Positions 24,865 through 33,069 of a stretch of 64,000 nt of DNA are shown piece after piece. The notes beneath the pieces are model-generated. The model was given only the letters and a program-made list of their open reading frames with translations, was not told the origin of the DNA and made no database searches. Within the stretch, counting starts at the first letter, position 1. Each line of letters opens with the position of its first letter. Both the position numbers and the translations under genes were made by a program. Origin of the DNA: Mucilaginibacter pallidiroseus (lineage in GTDB: Bacteria > Bacteroidota > Bacteroidia > Sphingobacteriales > Sphingobacteriaceae); NCBI RefSeq assembly GCF_007846085.1, contig NZ_VOEJ01000002.1, positions 372,001-436,000 of the forward strand. The letters are read 5' to 3'.

Positions 24865-25376
24865 ACAGTATAGAAGAAAAACTATGGAACTATATTGACG
24901 GATCGTGCACGTTGCAGGAACGGCAAGCTATAGCTATGCTTATTGAGCAGGACGAAGTTTACAGGAAAAAGTACGATGAACTGCTAACACTAAATCAGGA
25001 GTTCAGCACCATGGAAGTTGATGAACCATCAATGGCATTTACGTATAACGTGATGGAGGCCATTCGTACCGAAAAGGCTATGCAGCCTTTAAAGTCGGCC
25101 ATTAATAAACGTATTATTTTAAGCATAGCAGCATTTTTTATACTTACCATTAGTGTACTGGTGGTGATGATATTAAGCAAGGTTAACTGGCACTGGGGTA
25201 ACAGTTCCGCCCTCGATGTTACTGTACCTGTACCTACACAAATTGCGGCGAATGTTACACATGTAAACAGCTTTTTTTCGGGGCCGCTACTAAAGGGGTT
25301 CTTGTTTTTTGATATTGTGATAGGCTTGTTTTTACTTGACAACTATTTCCGCAAAAAACACCTTTATGGGCGTTAA
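24861..25376 (+). CDS. Putative membrane anti-sigma factor
   Basis: 171 residues. The N-terminal cytoplasmic segment (SIEEKLWNYIDGSCTLQERQAIAMLIEQDEVYRKKYDELLTLNQEF) resembles the helical zone of Bacteroidota anti-sigma factors, but a His-x3-Cys-x2-Cys zinc motif is absent. Two membrane helices follow: IILSIAAFFILTISVLVVMIL (about 75-95) and GFLFFDIVIGLFLLDNYF near the C-terminus, with a short external loop between. It probably holds the upstream ECF sigma at the membrane. A 10-bp inverted repeat sits directly after its stop codon. Confidence 0.75.
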   Translation: MNSIEEKLWNYIDGSCTLQERQAIAMLIEQDEVYRKKYDELLTLNQEFSTMEVDEPSMAFTYNVMEAIRTEKAMQPLKSAINKRIILSIAAFFILTISVLVVMILSKVNWHWGNSSALDVTVPVPTQIAANVTHVNSFFSGPLLKGFLFFDIVIGLFLLDNYFRKKHLYGR

Positions 25377-25378
25377 AC

Positions 25379-25408
25379 TGTACAATTTACATTACATAAA
25401 ATTGTACA
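25379..25408. repeat. Stem-loop after the anti-sigma gene
   Basis: TGTACAATTT (25379-25388) and AAATTGTACA (25399-25408), 10 perfect pairs, 10-nt loop, no T run; it may protect the mRNA end. Confidence 0.5.
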
Positions 25409-25489
25409 CATAGTGCAGCTAACGCAGCAGAAAAAGTCAATTTAAAAGAGCCTGGCATATTGGTACAGTATTTGTATAACCACTAACAT

Positions 25490-25507
25490 ACCGGTAATCT
25501 TACCGGT
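25490..25507. promoter_or_regulatory. Near-perfect palindrome, function unknown
   Basis: ACCGGTAA-TC-TTACCGGT: 8-bp perfect arms with a 2-bp centre, in the gap between the anti-sigma gene and a terminator at 25532. Confidence 0.35.
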
Positions 25508-25531
25508 TAATTGTGATAAGGTTTAGGTTGA

Positions 25532-25568
25532 AAGTCTCCCGACGCAAGGTTGGGAGGCTTTTATTTTT
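25532..25568 (+). terminator. Intrinsic terminator
   Basis: AAGTCTCCC / GGGAGGCTT (one G-T pair), 11-nt loop, followed by TTTATTTTTT. It is 155 nt past the stop of the anti-sigma gene. Confidence 0.75.
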
Positions 25569-25649
25569 TACAACAATTACAACCACCCCGTTAAACCTTT
25601 TCACAAAATTTTCATCCTACAATTATTACCTTAGTGCTAAATTTCAAGC

Positions 25650-26510
25650 ATGAGAAACTCTATCATAGGCGCGTGTTGCCTTTTTTTATTTACTTTTTTT
25701 AGTACTGCTGCATTTGCGCAGCAGGATCAGCCGCGCATTCCCGAATCAAGTTCTACACAAACTATAATACAGGATTTTGGCCTTGGTAAAATAACCATCA
25801 CCTACTCCAGGCCCAATGTAAAAGGCCGCAAAATATTTGGAGGCATCAACCCTTTTGGCGAGGTTTGGCGCACAGGAGCAAATGCCGCCACCATTATCAC
25901 TTTTAGCGAAAATGTAATTATAGAAGGCAATAAAGTGCCGGCCGGTACCTATTCGTTATTTAGCATCCCGAACAAAAATGAGTGGACCATCATCTTAAAC
26001 AAAACCGCTAAACAATGGGGTGCCTACACCTACAAGCAAGAGGACGATTTGCTGCGCTTTAACGTAAAGCCTATTGATGTGAAGGAAAAACGCGAAACGT
26101 TTACCATGCAGTTTGCCAACTCCACTACAAAATCTACAGACCTTTATATTGTTTGGGACCATACCGGCGTACCTATCCATATGCAGACCGACGATGATGC
26201 CCAGATTACTGCCAACATTGAAAAGTTAATGCAGGGCGATATTCGTAAGCGCCCATACTTCAATGCAATACAATACTTTTACGAGAACGATAAGGACTTG
26301 AATAAAGCTATGCAGTGGGCGCTGGAGGCCGAAAAGCTGGAGCCCAAAGGCCCGTGGTATAAATTATGGAAAGCCCGCATTCAGCTAAAACAAGGTAAAA
26401 AAGCTGAGGCCATTGCTACAGCGCAGCAAGGTGTAAATCTGGCAAAAGCTGCAGACGACGAAGAATATGTACGCCTTAACGAGGCCGTTATATACCAGGC
26501 AAAAAACTAA
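25650..26510 (+). CDS. DUF2911 secreted protein with TPR-like C-terminus
   Basis: 286 residues with a signal peptide (MRNSIIGACCLFLFTFFSTAAFA-Q). Residues 30-180 are the DUF2911 domain, recognisable by ITYSRPNVKGRKIFGGINPFGEVWRTGANAATIITFSENVIIEGNKVPAGTYSLF and WTIILNKTAKQWGAYTYKQEDDLLRF. The C-terminal third is helical with TPR-like units (LNKAMQWALEAEKLEPKGPWYKLWKARIQLKQGKKAEAIATAQQG). The family is abundant in Bacteroidota and its function is not known. Single-gene unit with a strong terminator. Confidence 0.92.
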   Translation: MRNSIIGACCLFLFTFFSTAAFAQQDQPRIPESSSTQTIIQDFGLGKITITYSRPNVKGRKIFGGINPFGEVWRTGANAATIITFSENVIIEGNKVPAGTYSLFSIPNKNEWTIILNKTAKQWGAYTYKQEDDLLRFNVKPIDVKEKRETFTMQFANSTTKSTDLYIVWDHTGVPIHMQTDDDAQITANIEKLMQGDIRKRPYFNAIQYFYENDKDLNKAMQWALEAEKLEPKGPWYKLWKARIQLKQGKKAEAIATAQQGVNLAKAADDEEYVRLNEAVIYQAKN

Positions 26511-26532
26511 AATATTATTTACAGCATTGAGT

Positions 26533-26568
26533 AGCCCGGTTGCATAGCAGCCGGGCTTTTTATTTTTA
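26533..26568 (+). terminator. Intrinsic terminator of the DUF2911 gene
   Basis: AGCCCGG / CCGGGCT, 11-nt loop, then TTTTATTTTT. Confidence 0.9.
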
Positions 26569-26600
26569 CTTACCTTTACTATTCCTTTCAAAAGCCATAT

Positions 26601-29600
26601 ATGCAAGCCAATCTTAATAAATATAACGCTAAATTTCAGGAAGCACTGGCAGGTTTAAATCCCGAGCAATTTGCCGCAGTAAATAAAATGGATGGCCCTG
26701 TGCTGGTGGTTGCCGGGCCGGGTACCGGTAAAACCCAGATCCTTGCTGCCCGTATAGGTAAAATCTTAACCGATACCGACGCTCAGCCTAACGAGATACT
26801 TTGCCTTACCTACACCGATGCCGGTGCGGTGGCTATGCGTAAGCGTTTGTTTGACTTTATTGGCCCTGATGCTTATCGTATAAACATCTATACGTTCCAT
26901 GCATTTTGCAATGAGATAATACAGGAGAACCTTGAATATTTTGGCAAGCTAAATCTGGAAGCTTTATCTGATCTTGAATCGGCCATGATGTTTAGGGAGT
27001 TGGTTGACGCTTTCCCGAACGATCATTTACTAAAGCGTTTTACCGGCGATATTTACTATGACGCTCCACGCTTAAAGGCCCTGTTTTCGACCATGAAACG
27101 CGAAAACTGGACCGAGGATTTAATTGCTGCCGCCGTTAAAGATTACATAGACGACCTGCCCAACCGTGAGGAGTTTATATATAAAAGGCCGAATGCTAAG
27201 GCCGGTATAAAAGTAGGCGACCTTAAGCAAAAGGATATTGACAAGGTTACCGAGAGCATGGACAAACTGCTGGCAGCAGTTGGCGAATACAAAAACTACA
27301 CGGCTAAAATGAAAGCCCTGGGGCGGTATGATTATGATGACATGATTATATGGGTACTAAAAGCTTTTCGCGAAAATGAAGAAATATTGCGCCGCTACCA
27401 GGAGCGCTATCAATACATATTGGTTGATGAGTTTCAGGATACCAGCGGCTCACAAAACGAACTGCTCAGATTTCTGCTCAATTATTGGGATACGCCAAAC
27501 GTATTTGTGGTGGGCGACGATGATCAATCGATCTTCAAGTTTCAGGGGGCAAACATGAAAAACATCCTTGACTTTGCCGGCGACTATGTTAATACATTGC
27601 ATACCGTTGTACTTAAGCATAACTATCGTTCCAACCAGCATATTCTTGATATTTCGCGCGCGCTTATTAACAACAATCGTGAAAGATTAACCAATCAGCT
27701 CAAGCTTGATAAAAATTTGCGGTCATCGCATCCGAGGTTTGACAGCCTTACTGTTGAGCCCATAATAAAGGAATATGAAAACCCTTCACAAGAGTTGGTT
27801 GATGTTGCAATGCAGATAAAGGAGTTAATAGACGAAGGCACGCAGCCGGGCGAAATTGCTGTAGTTTACCGTAACCATAGCCAAGTAGAGGAACTGCTAC
27901 ACTTCCTGGAGACGCAGGATATAGCCGTAAATACAAAGCGCAAAATTGATATCCTTACAACGCCTTTCGGCGAAAAGATCATCAATATACTGCGCTACCT
28001 TGCTGCCGAACTGGATTCACCCTACAGTGGCGATGATTTGCTGTTTACCATATTGCATTATGACTTTTTTGATATACCGCCAATTGAGATAGCAAAGGCA
28101 AGCATTGCGGTAGCGGCAGCAAATTTTTCGTCCACCAGTAAATCCGAGGCTCGTACGTCAATACGCCGTTATATTACCGAATTAAAGGTTGCGGCACAGC
28201 AGGATCTTTTCAGCCAGCAATCGGCTACGCAAACCATGAAGTTTTTAATGGGCGACATCGAGTCGCTGCTCGAATCGGCTGTGAGTGAAACATTGCAGCA
28301 ATTTTTTCAGCATGTCATCGCTAAAATGGGCATCCTCAAATACATTATTCAGCAGCCAGATAAGGGTACGCACATGCAAATGTTAACCAGCTTTTTTGAT
28401 TTCCTGAAAGATGAGAGCCGTAAAAATCCAGAGATAAAATTACATGAGCTGATCAACACTATCGACCTCATGAAAAAGAATGGCATCAGGATGGAGTTGA
28501 ATAAAGTGATCTTTAGCGACAACGGCATCAATTTCCTTACAGCGCATGGGTCAAAAGGATTGGAGTACGAGCACGTGTTTTTTATTGGCTGCGATAAAAA
28601 GACATGGGACAGCAAGGGTCGCAACAGCGGTTTTGCCTACCCGGATACGTTAACGCATTCGGCATCTGACGACATTGCGCAGAAGGAGGAGTCGAGGAGG
28701 TTGTTTTACGTAGCACTCACCCGGGCGAAGCAGTGCCTGCACATCTCCTACGCGTCGAAAGATAAAAATGGGAAGGACCAGGAAGCATCACAATTTGTTG
28801 GCGAAATACTAGCCGATACTCATTTGCAAGTAAAGCATCCTAAAGTTACCGAAGATCAAATGGTTGATTTTATAGCCACCCAATTTAGCGAGGCCGATAA
28901 GCCTGTGGTTCAACTGCTGGATCATAACTACATCAACCAACTGCTGCAGAATTACACCTTGTCTGTAACGCATTTGAGTAATTACCTTGATTGCCCGCTG
29001 CGCTTTTATTTCCAATGCTTAATACGGGTACCATCAGGCAAGAGCCCGTCGGCCACTTTTGGGCAGGCTGTACACTGGGCTCTGAATAAAGCCTTCCGCA
29101 AATTGCCTTTGTACGATGGTGAATTTATGCCGACTGAAGACTTTATGCAGGAGTTTAGGTGGTATATGTCGCGCAATCGCGACTCGTTTACCAAAGAGGA
29201 ATTTAAACGCCGGGTTGATTATGGCGAAAAGATACTGCCGCCCTATTATCAGCAAAACGTTGCTCAGTGGAACAAGGTTGCCCAAACCGAGCGCAGTATT
29301 AAAAACATTGAGGTAGCCGGTGTGCCTATAAAAGGTAACCTGGATAAAATTGAATTTAACGGCAAGCAGGTAAATGTGGTTGATTATAAAACGGGCCGTG
29401 TGCGCAACGCCAAAGACAAGCTGATGCGCCCAACACCCGACCATGAAACGGGCGGCGATTACTGGCGCCAGGCCGTGTTTTACAAGATACTAATAGATAA
29501 TGATCACACTACCGACTGGGAAGTAATTAACACCGTTTTTGAATTTGTAGAGCCTGTGAAGGATAATGAATACTACAAGGAAAAAATTGTGATAACGCCG

Positions 29601-29771
29601 CAGGATGTTGAAATTGTAACCTCGCAGATAACGGATGTTTACAAGAGAATTATGGATCACGACTTTGCTACCGGTTGCGGTAAAAAAGAATGCGATTGGT
29701 GCCACTTTGTTAAAAGCAACTTTAAGCAACAAGGCCAAATGCTGGCTATAGAGGAGGGTGAAGAAGAATAA
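26601..29771 (+). CDS. UvrD/AddA-like helicase fused to PD-(D/E)XK nuclease
   Basis: 1056 residues. SF1A helicase motifs in order: Q-motif region LNPEQFAAV, Walker A GPGTGKTQ (near residue 38), Ia LCLTYTDAGAVAM, II ILVDEFQDTS, III VGDDDQSIFKFQGA, IV LKHNYRSN, V TAHGSKGLEYEHVFF and VI FYVALTRAK. From about residue 790 a PD-(D/E)XK nuclease follows, with GNLDKIEF, VVDYKTGR and DYWRQAVFYK. Cysteines C798, C1026, C1031 and C1034 (C...C-x4-C-x2-C) are placed like the iron-sulfur cluster of AddB/RecB-type nucleases. It probably processes DNA ends in repair or recombination. It stands alone, with no AddB partner adjacent. Confidence 0.92.
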   Translation: MQANLNKYNAKFQEALAGLNPEQFAAVNKMDGPVLVVAGPGTGKTQILAARIGKILTDTDAQPNEILCLTYTDAGAVAMRKRLFDFIGPDAYRINIYTFHAFCNEIIQENLEYFGKLNLEALSDLESAMMFRELVDAFPNDHLLKRFTGDIYYDAPRLKALFSTMKRENWTEDLIAAAVKDYIDDLPNREEFIYKRPNAKAGIKVGDLKQKDIDKVTESMDKLLAAVGEYKNYTAKMKALGRYDYDDMIIWVLKAFRENEEILRRYQERYQYILVDEFQDTSGSQNELLRFLLNYWDTPNVFVVGDDDQSIFKFQGANMKNILDFAGDYVNTLHTVVLKHNYRSNQHILDISRALINNNRERLTNQLKLDKNLRSSHPRFDSLTVEPIIKEYENPSQELVDVAMQIKELIDEGTQPGEIAVVYRNHSQVEELLHFLETQDIAVNTKRKIDILTTPFGEKIINILRYLAAELDSPYSGDDLLFTILHYDFFDIPPIEIAKASIAVAAANFSSTSKSEARTSIRRYITELKVAAQQDLFSQQSATQTMKFLMGDIESLLESAVSETLQQFFQHVIAKMGILKYIIQQPDKGTHMQMLTSFFDFLKDESRKNPEIKLHELINTIDLMKKNGIRMELNKVIFSDNGINFLTAHGSKGLEYEHVFFIGCDKKTWDSKGRNSGFAYPDTLTHSASDDIAQKEESRRLFYVALTRAKQCLHISYASKDKNGKDQEASQFVGEILADTHLQVKHPKVTEDQMVDFIATQFSEADKPVVQLLDHNYINQLLQNYTLSVTHLSNYLDCPLRFYFQCLIRVPSGKSPSATFGQAVHWALNKAFRKLPLYDGEFMPTEDFMQEFRWYMSRNRDSFTKEEFKRRVDYGEKILPPYYQQNVAQWNKVAQTERSIKNIEVAGVPIKGNLDKIEFNGKQVNVVDYKTGRVRNAKDKLMRPTPDHETGGDYWRQAVFYKILIDNDHTTDWEVINTVFEFVEPVKDNEYYKEKIVITPQDVEIVTSQITDVYKRIMDHDFATGCGKKECDWCHFVKSNFKQQGQMLAIEEGEEE

Positions 29772-29840
29772 CCGCTTTTAAAGGCACACAGCGTTGTGTT
29801 TATTTGGCAATACGAAAACCACCATGCTTTTTGCATTGTA

Positions 29841-29886
29841 GAGACGCGATACCTCGCGTCTCTTTTGCTCGCGATACTTCGCGTCT
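29841..29886. repeat. Tandem CGCGATACyTCGCGTCT palindromic repeat
   Basis: Two 17-bp copies (29845-29861 and 29870-29886) differ at one base, 25 bp apart. Each is a hairpin (CGCGA-tacy-TCGCG); the first extends to GAGACGCGA/TCGCGTCTC followed by TTTT and may terminate the helicase transcript. Confidence 0.65.
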
Positions 29887-29908
29887 TTCTTGTATGCAGT
29901 TTACCAGC

Positions 29909-30718
29909 CTACTTTACACTCCTTTTGCGCACAATGAAGTAACCTGCAATAAATACCACTACTGCTACACCAAGTGCAACATAAACGTCATTGGTTAATA
30001 TATTTATTACAAATTCACTTGCAGGCCCGCGACGTGCACCTGGCCCACGTTTTATGGCGCTTGCAAGCGCAGCCATTGGGTGCGCGTACGGAAATGCATA
30101 GGCGTATTCCCAATCTTTAGATGCCATAATAACGCCTGTTATGGTAGCTACAAAGCCAATTCCCATAGGCTTTAAAAAGTCGGCCCATAGTAGGCTCAGC
30201 AAAAACTGGATAGAAAGAATACCTAACGACGACAGGAACATTTTAAAGTATAACTGCAGCAGCTGCTTTTCCATGTGGTACTGGCCAAATTTTAATTCCG
30301 GCTTTATGGATGCCAAAAGGTTACCAAAACCAATGGTAAATATGGCAAACAGCGCCAGGCATAAAAACACCAAAAACATGGCGTAAAAATATTTAGCGCT
30401 GTAAACGGCCCAACGCGATATAGGCAAGCTGAAAAGCGTTTTCCATGTATCTGCCTTATGTTCTATGCTGTTTACCGAGTATGCTACAAATATGGTGTAC
30501 ATGGGTAGCAATAAGGAGCCCATAATGCCCAGGCTTATCATGGAAAATTGCACCCAAAGCATCATTGGGTCCATACGTACAAATTTGTGGCTTTGGGTGT
30601 AAAATATAACTAACGCCAATGCACTTATAAGTAACGGCAGCAGTATGGCGGCCCAAAAGCCAAGTGTTTTACGGCTCTTGTAAAACTCCGAGCGAAACGA
30701 TAGTAAAAATCCTTTCAT
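29909..30718 (-). CDS. ABC-2-type transporter permease
   Basis: 269 residues with six predicted membrane segments, including FWAAILLPLLISALALVIFYT near residue 25, SLGIMGSLLLPMYTIFVAYS and YVALGVAVVVFIAGYFIV at the end. The N-terminal FLLSFRSEFYKSRKTLGFW is typical of ABC-2/lantibiotic-immunity permeases (MutE/EpiE/BcrB-like). It pairs with the ATPase gene 8 bp upstream, forming an exporter of peptides or small hydrophobic compounds; substrate unknown. The operon is divergent from a LytS/LytTR pair with matching DNA sites between them. Confidence 0.86.
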   Translation of the reverse strand: MKGFLLSFRSEFYKSRKTLGFWAAILLPLLISALALVIFYTQSHKFVRMDPMMLWVQFSMISLGIMGSLLLPMYTIFVAYSVNSIEHKADTWKTLFSLPISRWAVYSAKYFYAMFLVFLCLALFAIFTIGFGNLLASIKPELKFGQYHMEKQLLQLYFKMFLSSLGILSIQFLLSLLWADFLKPMGIGFVATITGVIMASKDWEYAYAFPYAHPMAALASAIKRGPGARRGPASEFVINILTNDVYVALGVAVVVFIAGYFIVRKRSVK

Positions 30719-30726
30719 GTGATATT

Positions 30727-31626
30727 TTAATTGGCTTTGGTAATATCCAAAAACAGTTCTTCCAGATCTTTCTGCTGCTTGTTTATGCTAAAAACGGTGA
30801 GGCCGTTTTGTACAAGCAAGGCGTTTATCTCGCCTATTTGCTGCCGCGATGTAAACGGAACATGCAGGTGGGTATCAAATACGTCGGTAACGGTATAGCT
30901 GTTACGCGTAAGCAGGTTGGCTGCATCAACCGTGTTATCTGTTTCAATATAAACCATGGGCTGGCTTATGCTTTCAAGATCCTTAATTTCGCCCTGAAAA
31001 AGCATAGCTCCATTGTTGATAATGCCCACATGGGTTGCCATACGTTCAATTTCCGAAAGCAGGTGGCTCGATATAAAAACAGTTTTGCCATGCTGCCTCA
31101 CAAGGCGCATTAGCAACTCGCGTATCTCAATGATACCGTTTGGGTCGAGGCCGTTAGTGGGCTCGTCAAGTATTAAAAGTTTGGGGTCGGTTAACAGGGC
31201 CAGGGCTATTCCAAGGCGCTGTTTCATACCCAAGGAGTATTGGCCGGCCTTTTTATTTGCAGCGGCGTTAAGCTGCACCAGGGCCAGCATTTCATCAACA
31301 CGTTTTTCGGTTACGCTCAGCAGCATTGCGCGGTTTATCAGGTTTTCCTTACCCGTCATGTGCTGGTAAATGGCAGGTTGCTCTATAAGTGAACCGATCT
31401 GCGACATGATGCTAATGCGGTTGCTTTGCAGATCCTGACCAAAAATACGGATGCTGCCATCCTGTGTGTTTAACAGATTGAGCAGCAATTTGATGGTAGT
31501 GGTTTTACCCGCTCCGTTTGGGCCCAAAAAACCGTAAATACTACCGGCAGGCACCTGCAACGACAGCGATTTAACAACCAACTGATCGGCAAAGCTAAAT
31601 GATAGCTCCTGGGTTTCTATTACCAT
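30727..31626 (-). CDS. ABC transporter ATP-binding protein
   Basis: 299 residues. Walker A GPNGAGKTTTIK at about 34-45, Q-loop IGSLIEQPAIY, signature YSLGMKQRLGIA, Walker B LLILDEPTNGLDPNGI and switch His in VFISSHLLSEIE. The C-terminal 80 residues are the accessory region seen in BcrA/NatA-type subunits (SRQQIGEINALLVQNGLTVFSINKQQKDLEELFLDIT). Works with the permease encoded downstream. Its start overlaps the stop of a 71-residue membrane-protein gene by 7 nt. Confidence 0.93.
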   Translation of the reverse strand: MVIETQELSFSFADQLVVKSLSLQVPAGSIYGFLGPNGAGKTTTIKLLLNLLNTQDGSIRIFGQDLQSNRISIMSQIGSLIEQPAIYQHMTGKENLINRAMLLSVTEKRVDEMLALVQLNAAANKKAGQYSLGMKQRLGIALALLTDPKLLILDEPTNGLDPNGIIEIRELLMRLVRQHGKTVFISSHLLSEIERMATHVGIINNGAMLFQGEIKDLESISQPMVYIETDNTVDAANLLTRNSYTVTDVFDTHLHVPFTSRQQIGEINALLVQNGLTVFSINKQQKDLEELFLDITKAN

Positions 31627-31835
31627 ACGTTATCGGTAGCAATTGAAGCAACTGTTTTAACTAAACCAATGCTCTTTACAAATAATGATTTTGCCTCTTT
31701 TACCGAAGCTACACCATTTTCAATCTGCAAGGTTGGTTTTTGTTCGAACTGGTAGCTTACGCCCATTACTATTGCAAATACTACTGGTGCAAGTACAAGT
31801 AAAAATGGGTTTGCGTTTGTAAGTAACTTTTTCAT
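31620..31835 (-). CDS. Small single-span membrane protein of the ABC operon
   Basis: 71 residues from the ATG at 31835. One N-terminal hydrophobic helix (PFLLVLAPVVFAIVMGVSYQF) with an Asn-Pro just before it, then a short polar tail (LQIENGVASVKEAKSLFVKSIGLVKTVASIATDNVW). No recognised family. It is the first gene of the operon and overlaps the ATPase gene by 7 nt, so it is probably translated and may be an accessory or leader component of the exporter. It could instead be exported by cleavage of the helix. Confidence 0.6.
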   Translation of the reverse strand: MKKLLTNANPFLLVLAPVVFAIVMGVSYQFEQKPTLQIENGVASVKEAKSLFVKSIGLVKTVASIATDNVW

Positions 31836-31895
31836 TTTGTGATCGTTTTGATGATACAAAGGAATATCAAAATAATTTCCTGCTAAAATCAATTA

Positions 31896-31973
31896 GACGA
31901 ACTGCCAGCAATTATAGATGAACAGCCAATAGCGCCTGTAAAACCGTTCGTCGGCTTTTTAAGGGTGTTCATC
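31896..31973. promoter_or_regulatory. Two divergent LytTR-type binding-site pairs
   Basis: GACGAAC-14-GATGAAC (31896-31923) and GTTCGTC-14-GTTCATC (31946-31973). Each pair is a direct repeat with 21-bp period, one facing the ABC operon, one facing the LytS/LytTR operon. ACCGTTCGT at 31943-31951 fits the published LytTR half-site [TA][AC][CA]GTTN[AG][TG] exactly; the others match its GTTN[AG][TG] core. Confidence 0.65.
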
Positions 31974-32044
31974 TAAAATATGCGCAGCTATATATAATGG
32001 AAAGCCTAATAACAAGGCAAAATGCTACATTAGTTGCCGGGCGT

Positions 32045-33067
32045 ATGAGTATAAACTTAAATAAGGGCTGGCAAATATTTATCCATGCAGCAGTTTGGCT
32101 GGTGCTGATAGCGTTTTTTATGCTGCTGGCACACACCACAGGCAAAGTAAGTTTCTCTAAACTTGCCATTATATTCCTGGTTTTCGGTGTAGTCAACATC
32201 GGGTTATTCTATCTTAACTACCTGCTGCTTATTCCGCGTTTTCTGGATAAAAAGAAATACAAGCTGTACGCACTTGCTATTATAAGCACGCTAATTTTAT
32301 CGGGACTGGCAAAGTATGGGCTGGCACTGGTATTTAAATCAGTCATATTGGTGCGCCTGGGTAAGGATGTAAGTGTGGGTATTTACCTGTTCAACGTAAC
32401 GTTCACCAGCATTATATTTGTGTTCTTAAGCACAGTACTTAAGTTTTCAATAGATTGGTTCCTGAACGAGCGGATACAGCATGACCTAGAAAATCAGCGC
32501 CTGACGGCCGAACTATCTTTTCTTAAATCGCAAATAAACCCGCATTTCCTGTTCAACTCGCTTAACAGCATCTACTCGCTGGCCTATCAAAAATCTGATA
32601 CCACACCCGAGGCTGTTTTAAAGCTGTCAGAAATTATGCGCTACATGCTTTACGAGTGTAACGATAACAAGGTTGATCTCGAAAAAGAGTTGCAATACCT
32701 GCACAACTACATCGACTTGCAGAAAATCCGTTTTGGTAACAAAGCATTTATCGATTTTGAGGTTACCGGCGAGGTTACCAATCAGCAAATTGTACCCTTG
32801 CTACTGATAGCCTTTATAGAAAACGCATTTAAGCACGGCATTGCCAATGATGCTATGGCTCCTATAAAGTTGCGTATCAATATTGACGCCGGCAAGCTTT
32901 ACTTCTTTATCCAGAACAAGAAAAATACACACAACCGCGATGCTTCGGGCGGTATTGGGCTTAGCAATGTAAAGCGAAGGCTCGACCTGTTATACCCTCG
33001 AAAATATAATATGGAAATTCGTGACGAAGCAGATACCTACACTTCTCAATTATCATTAGTTTTATAG
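32045..33067 (+). CDS. LytS-type membrane histidine kinase (His_kinase family)
   Basis: 340 residues from the ATG at 32045; an upstream ATG at 31997 would add 16 residues. I prefer 32045 because the family usually starts about ten residues before the first helix and because a -7-like TACATTAG lies 11 nt upstream. Four membrane helices span residues 8-125. The His_kinase (PF06580) domain has H167 in SQINPHFLFNSLNSIYSL, with N box IENAFKHGI and G box GGIGLSNVKRRL. It pairs with the LytTR regulator that starts 2 bp after its stop. Confidence 0.9.
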   Translation: MSINLNKGWQIFIHAAVWLVLIAFFMLLAHTTGKVSFSKLAIIFLVFGVVNIGLFYLNYLLLIPRFLDKKKYKLYALAIISTLILSGLAKYGLALVFKSVILVRLGKDVSVGIYLFNVTFTSIIFVFLSTVLKFSIDWFLNERIQHDLENQRLTAELSFLKSQINPHFLFNSLNSIYSLAYQKSDTTPEAVLKLSEIMRYMLYECNDNKVDLEKELQYLHNYIDLQKIRFGNKAFIDFEVTGEVTNQQIVPLLLIAFIENAFKHGIANDAMAPIKLRINIDAGKLYFFIQNKKNTHNRDASGGIGLSNVKRRLDLLYPRKYNMEIRDEADTYTSQLSLVL

Positions 33068-33069
33068 CC

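Noticed and set aside
29804..29998. 64-codon plus-strand frame after the helicase gene
   Set aside because: It runs through the hairpin repeat and into the antisense of the ABC permease gene; no protein features.
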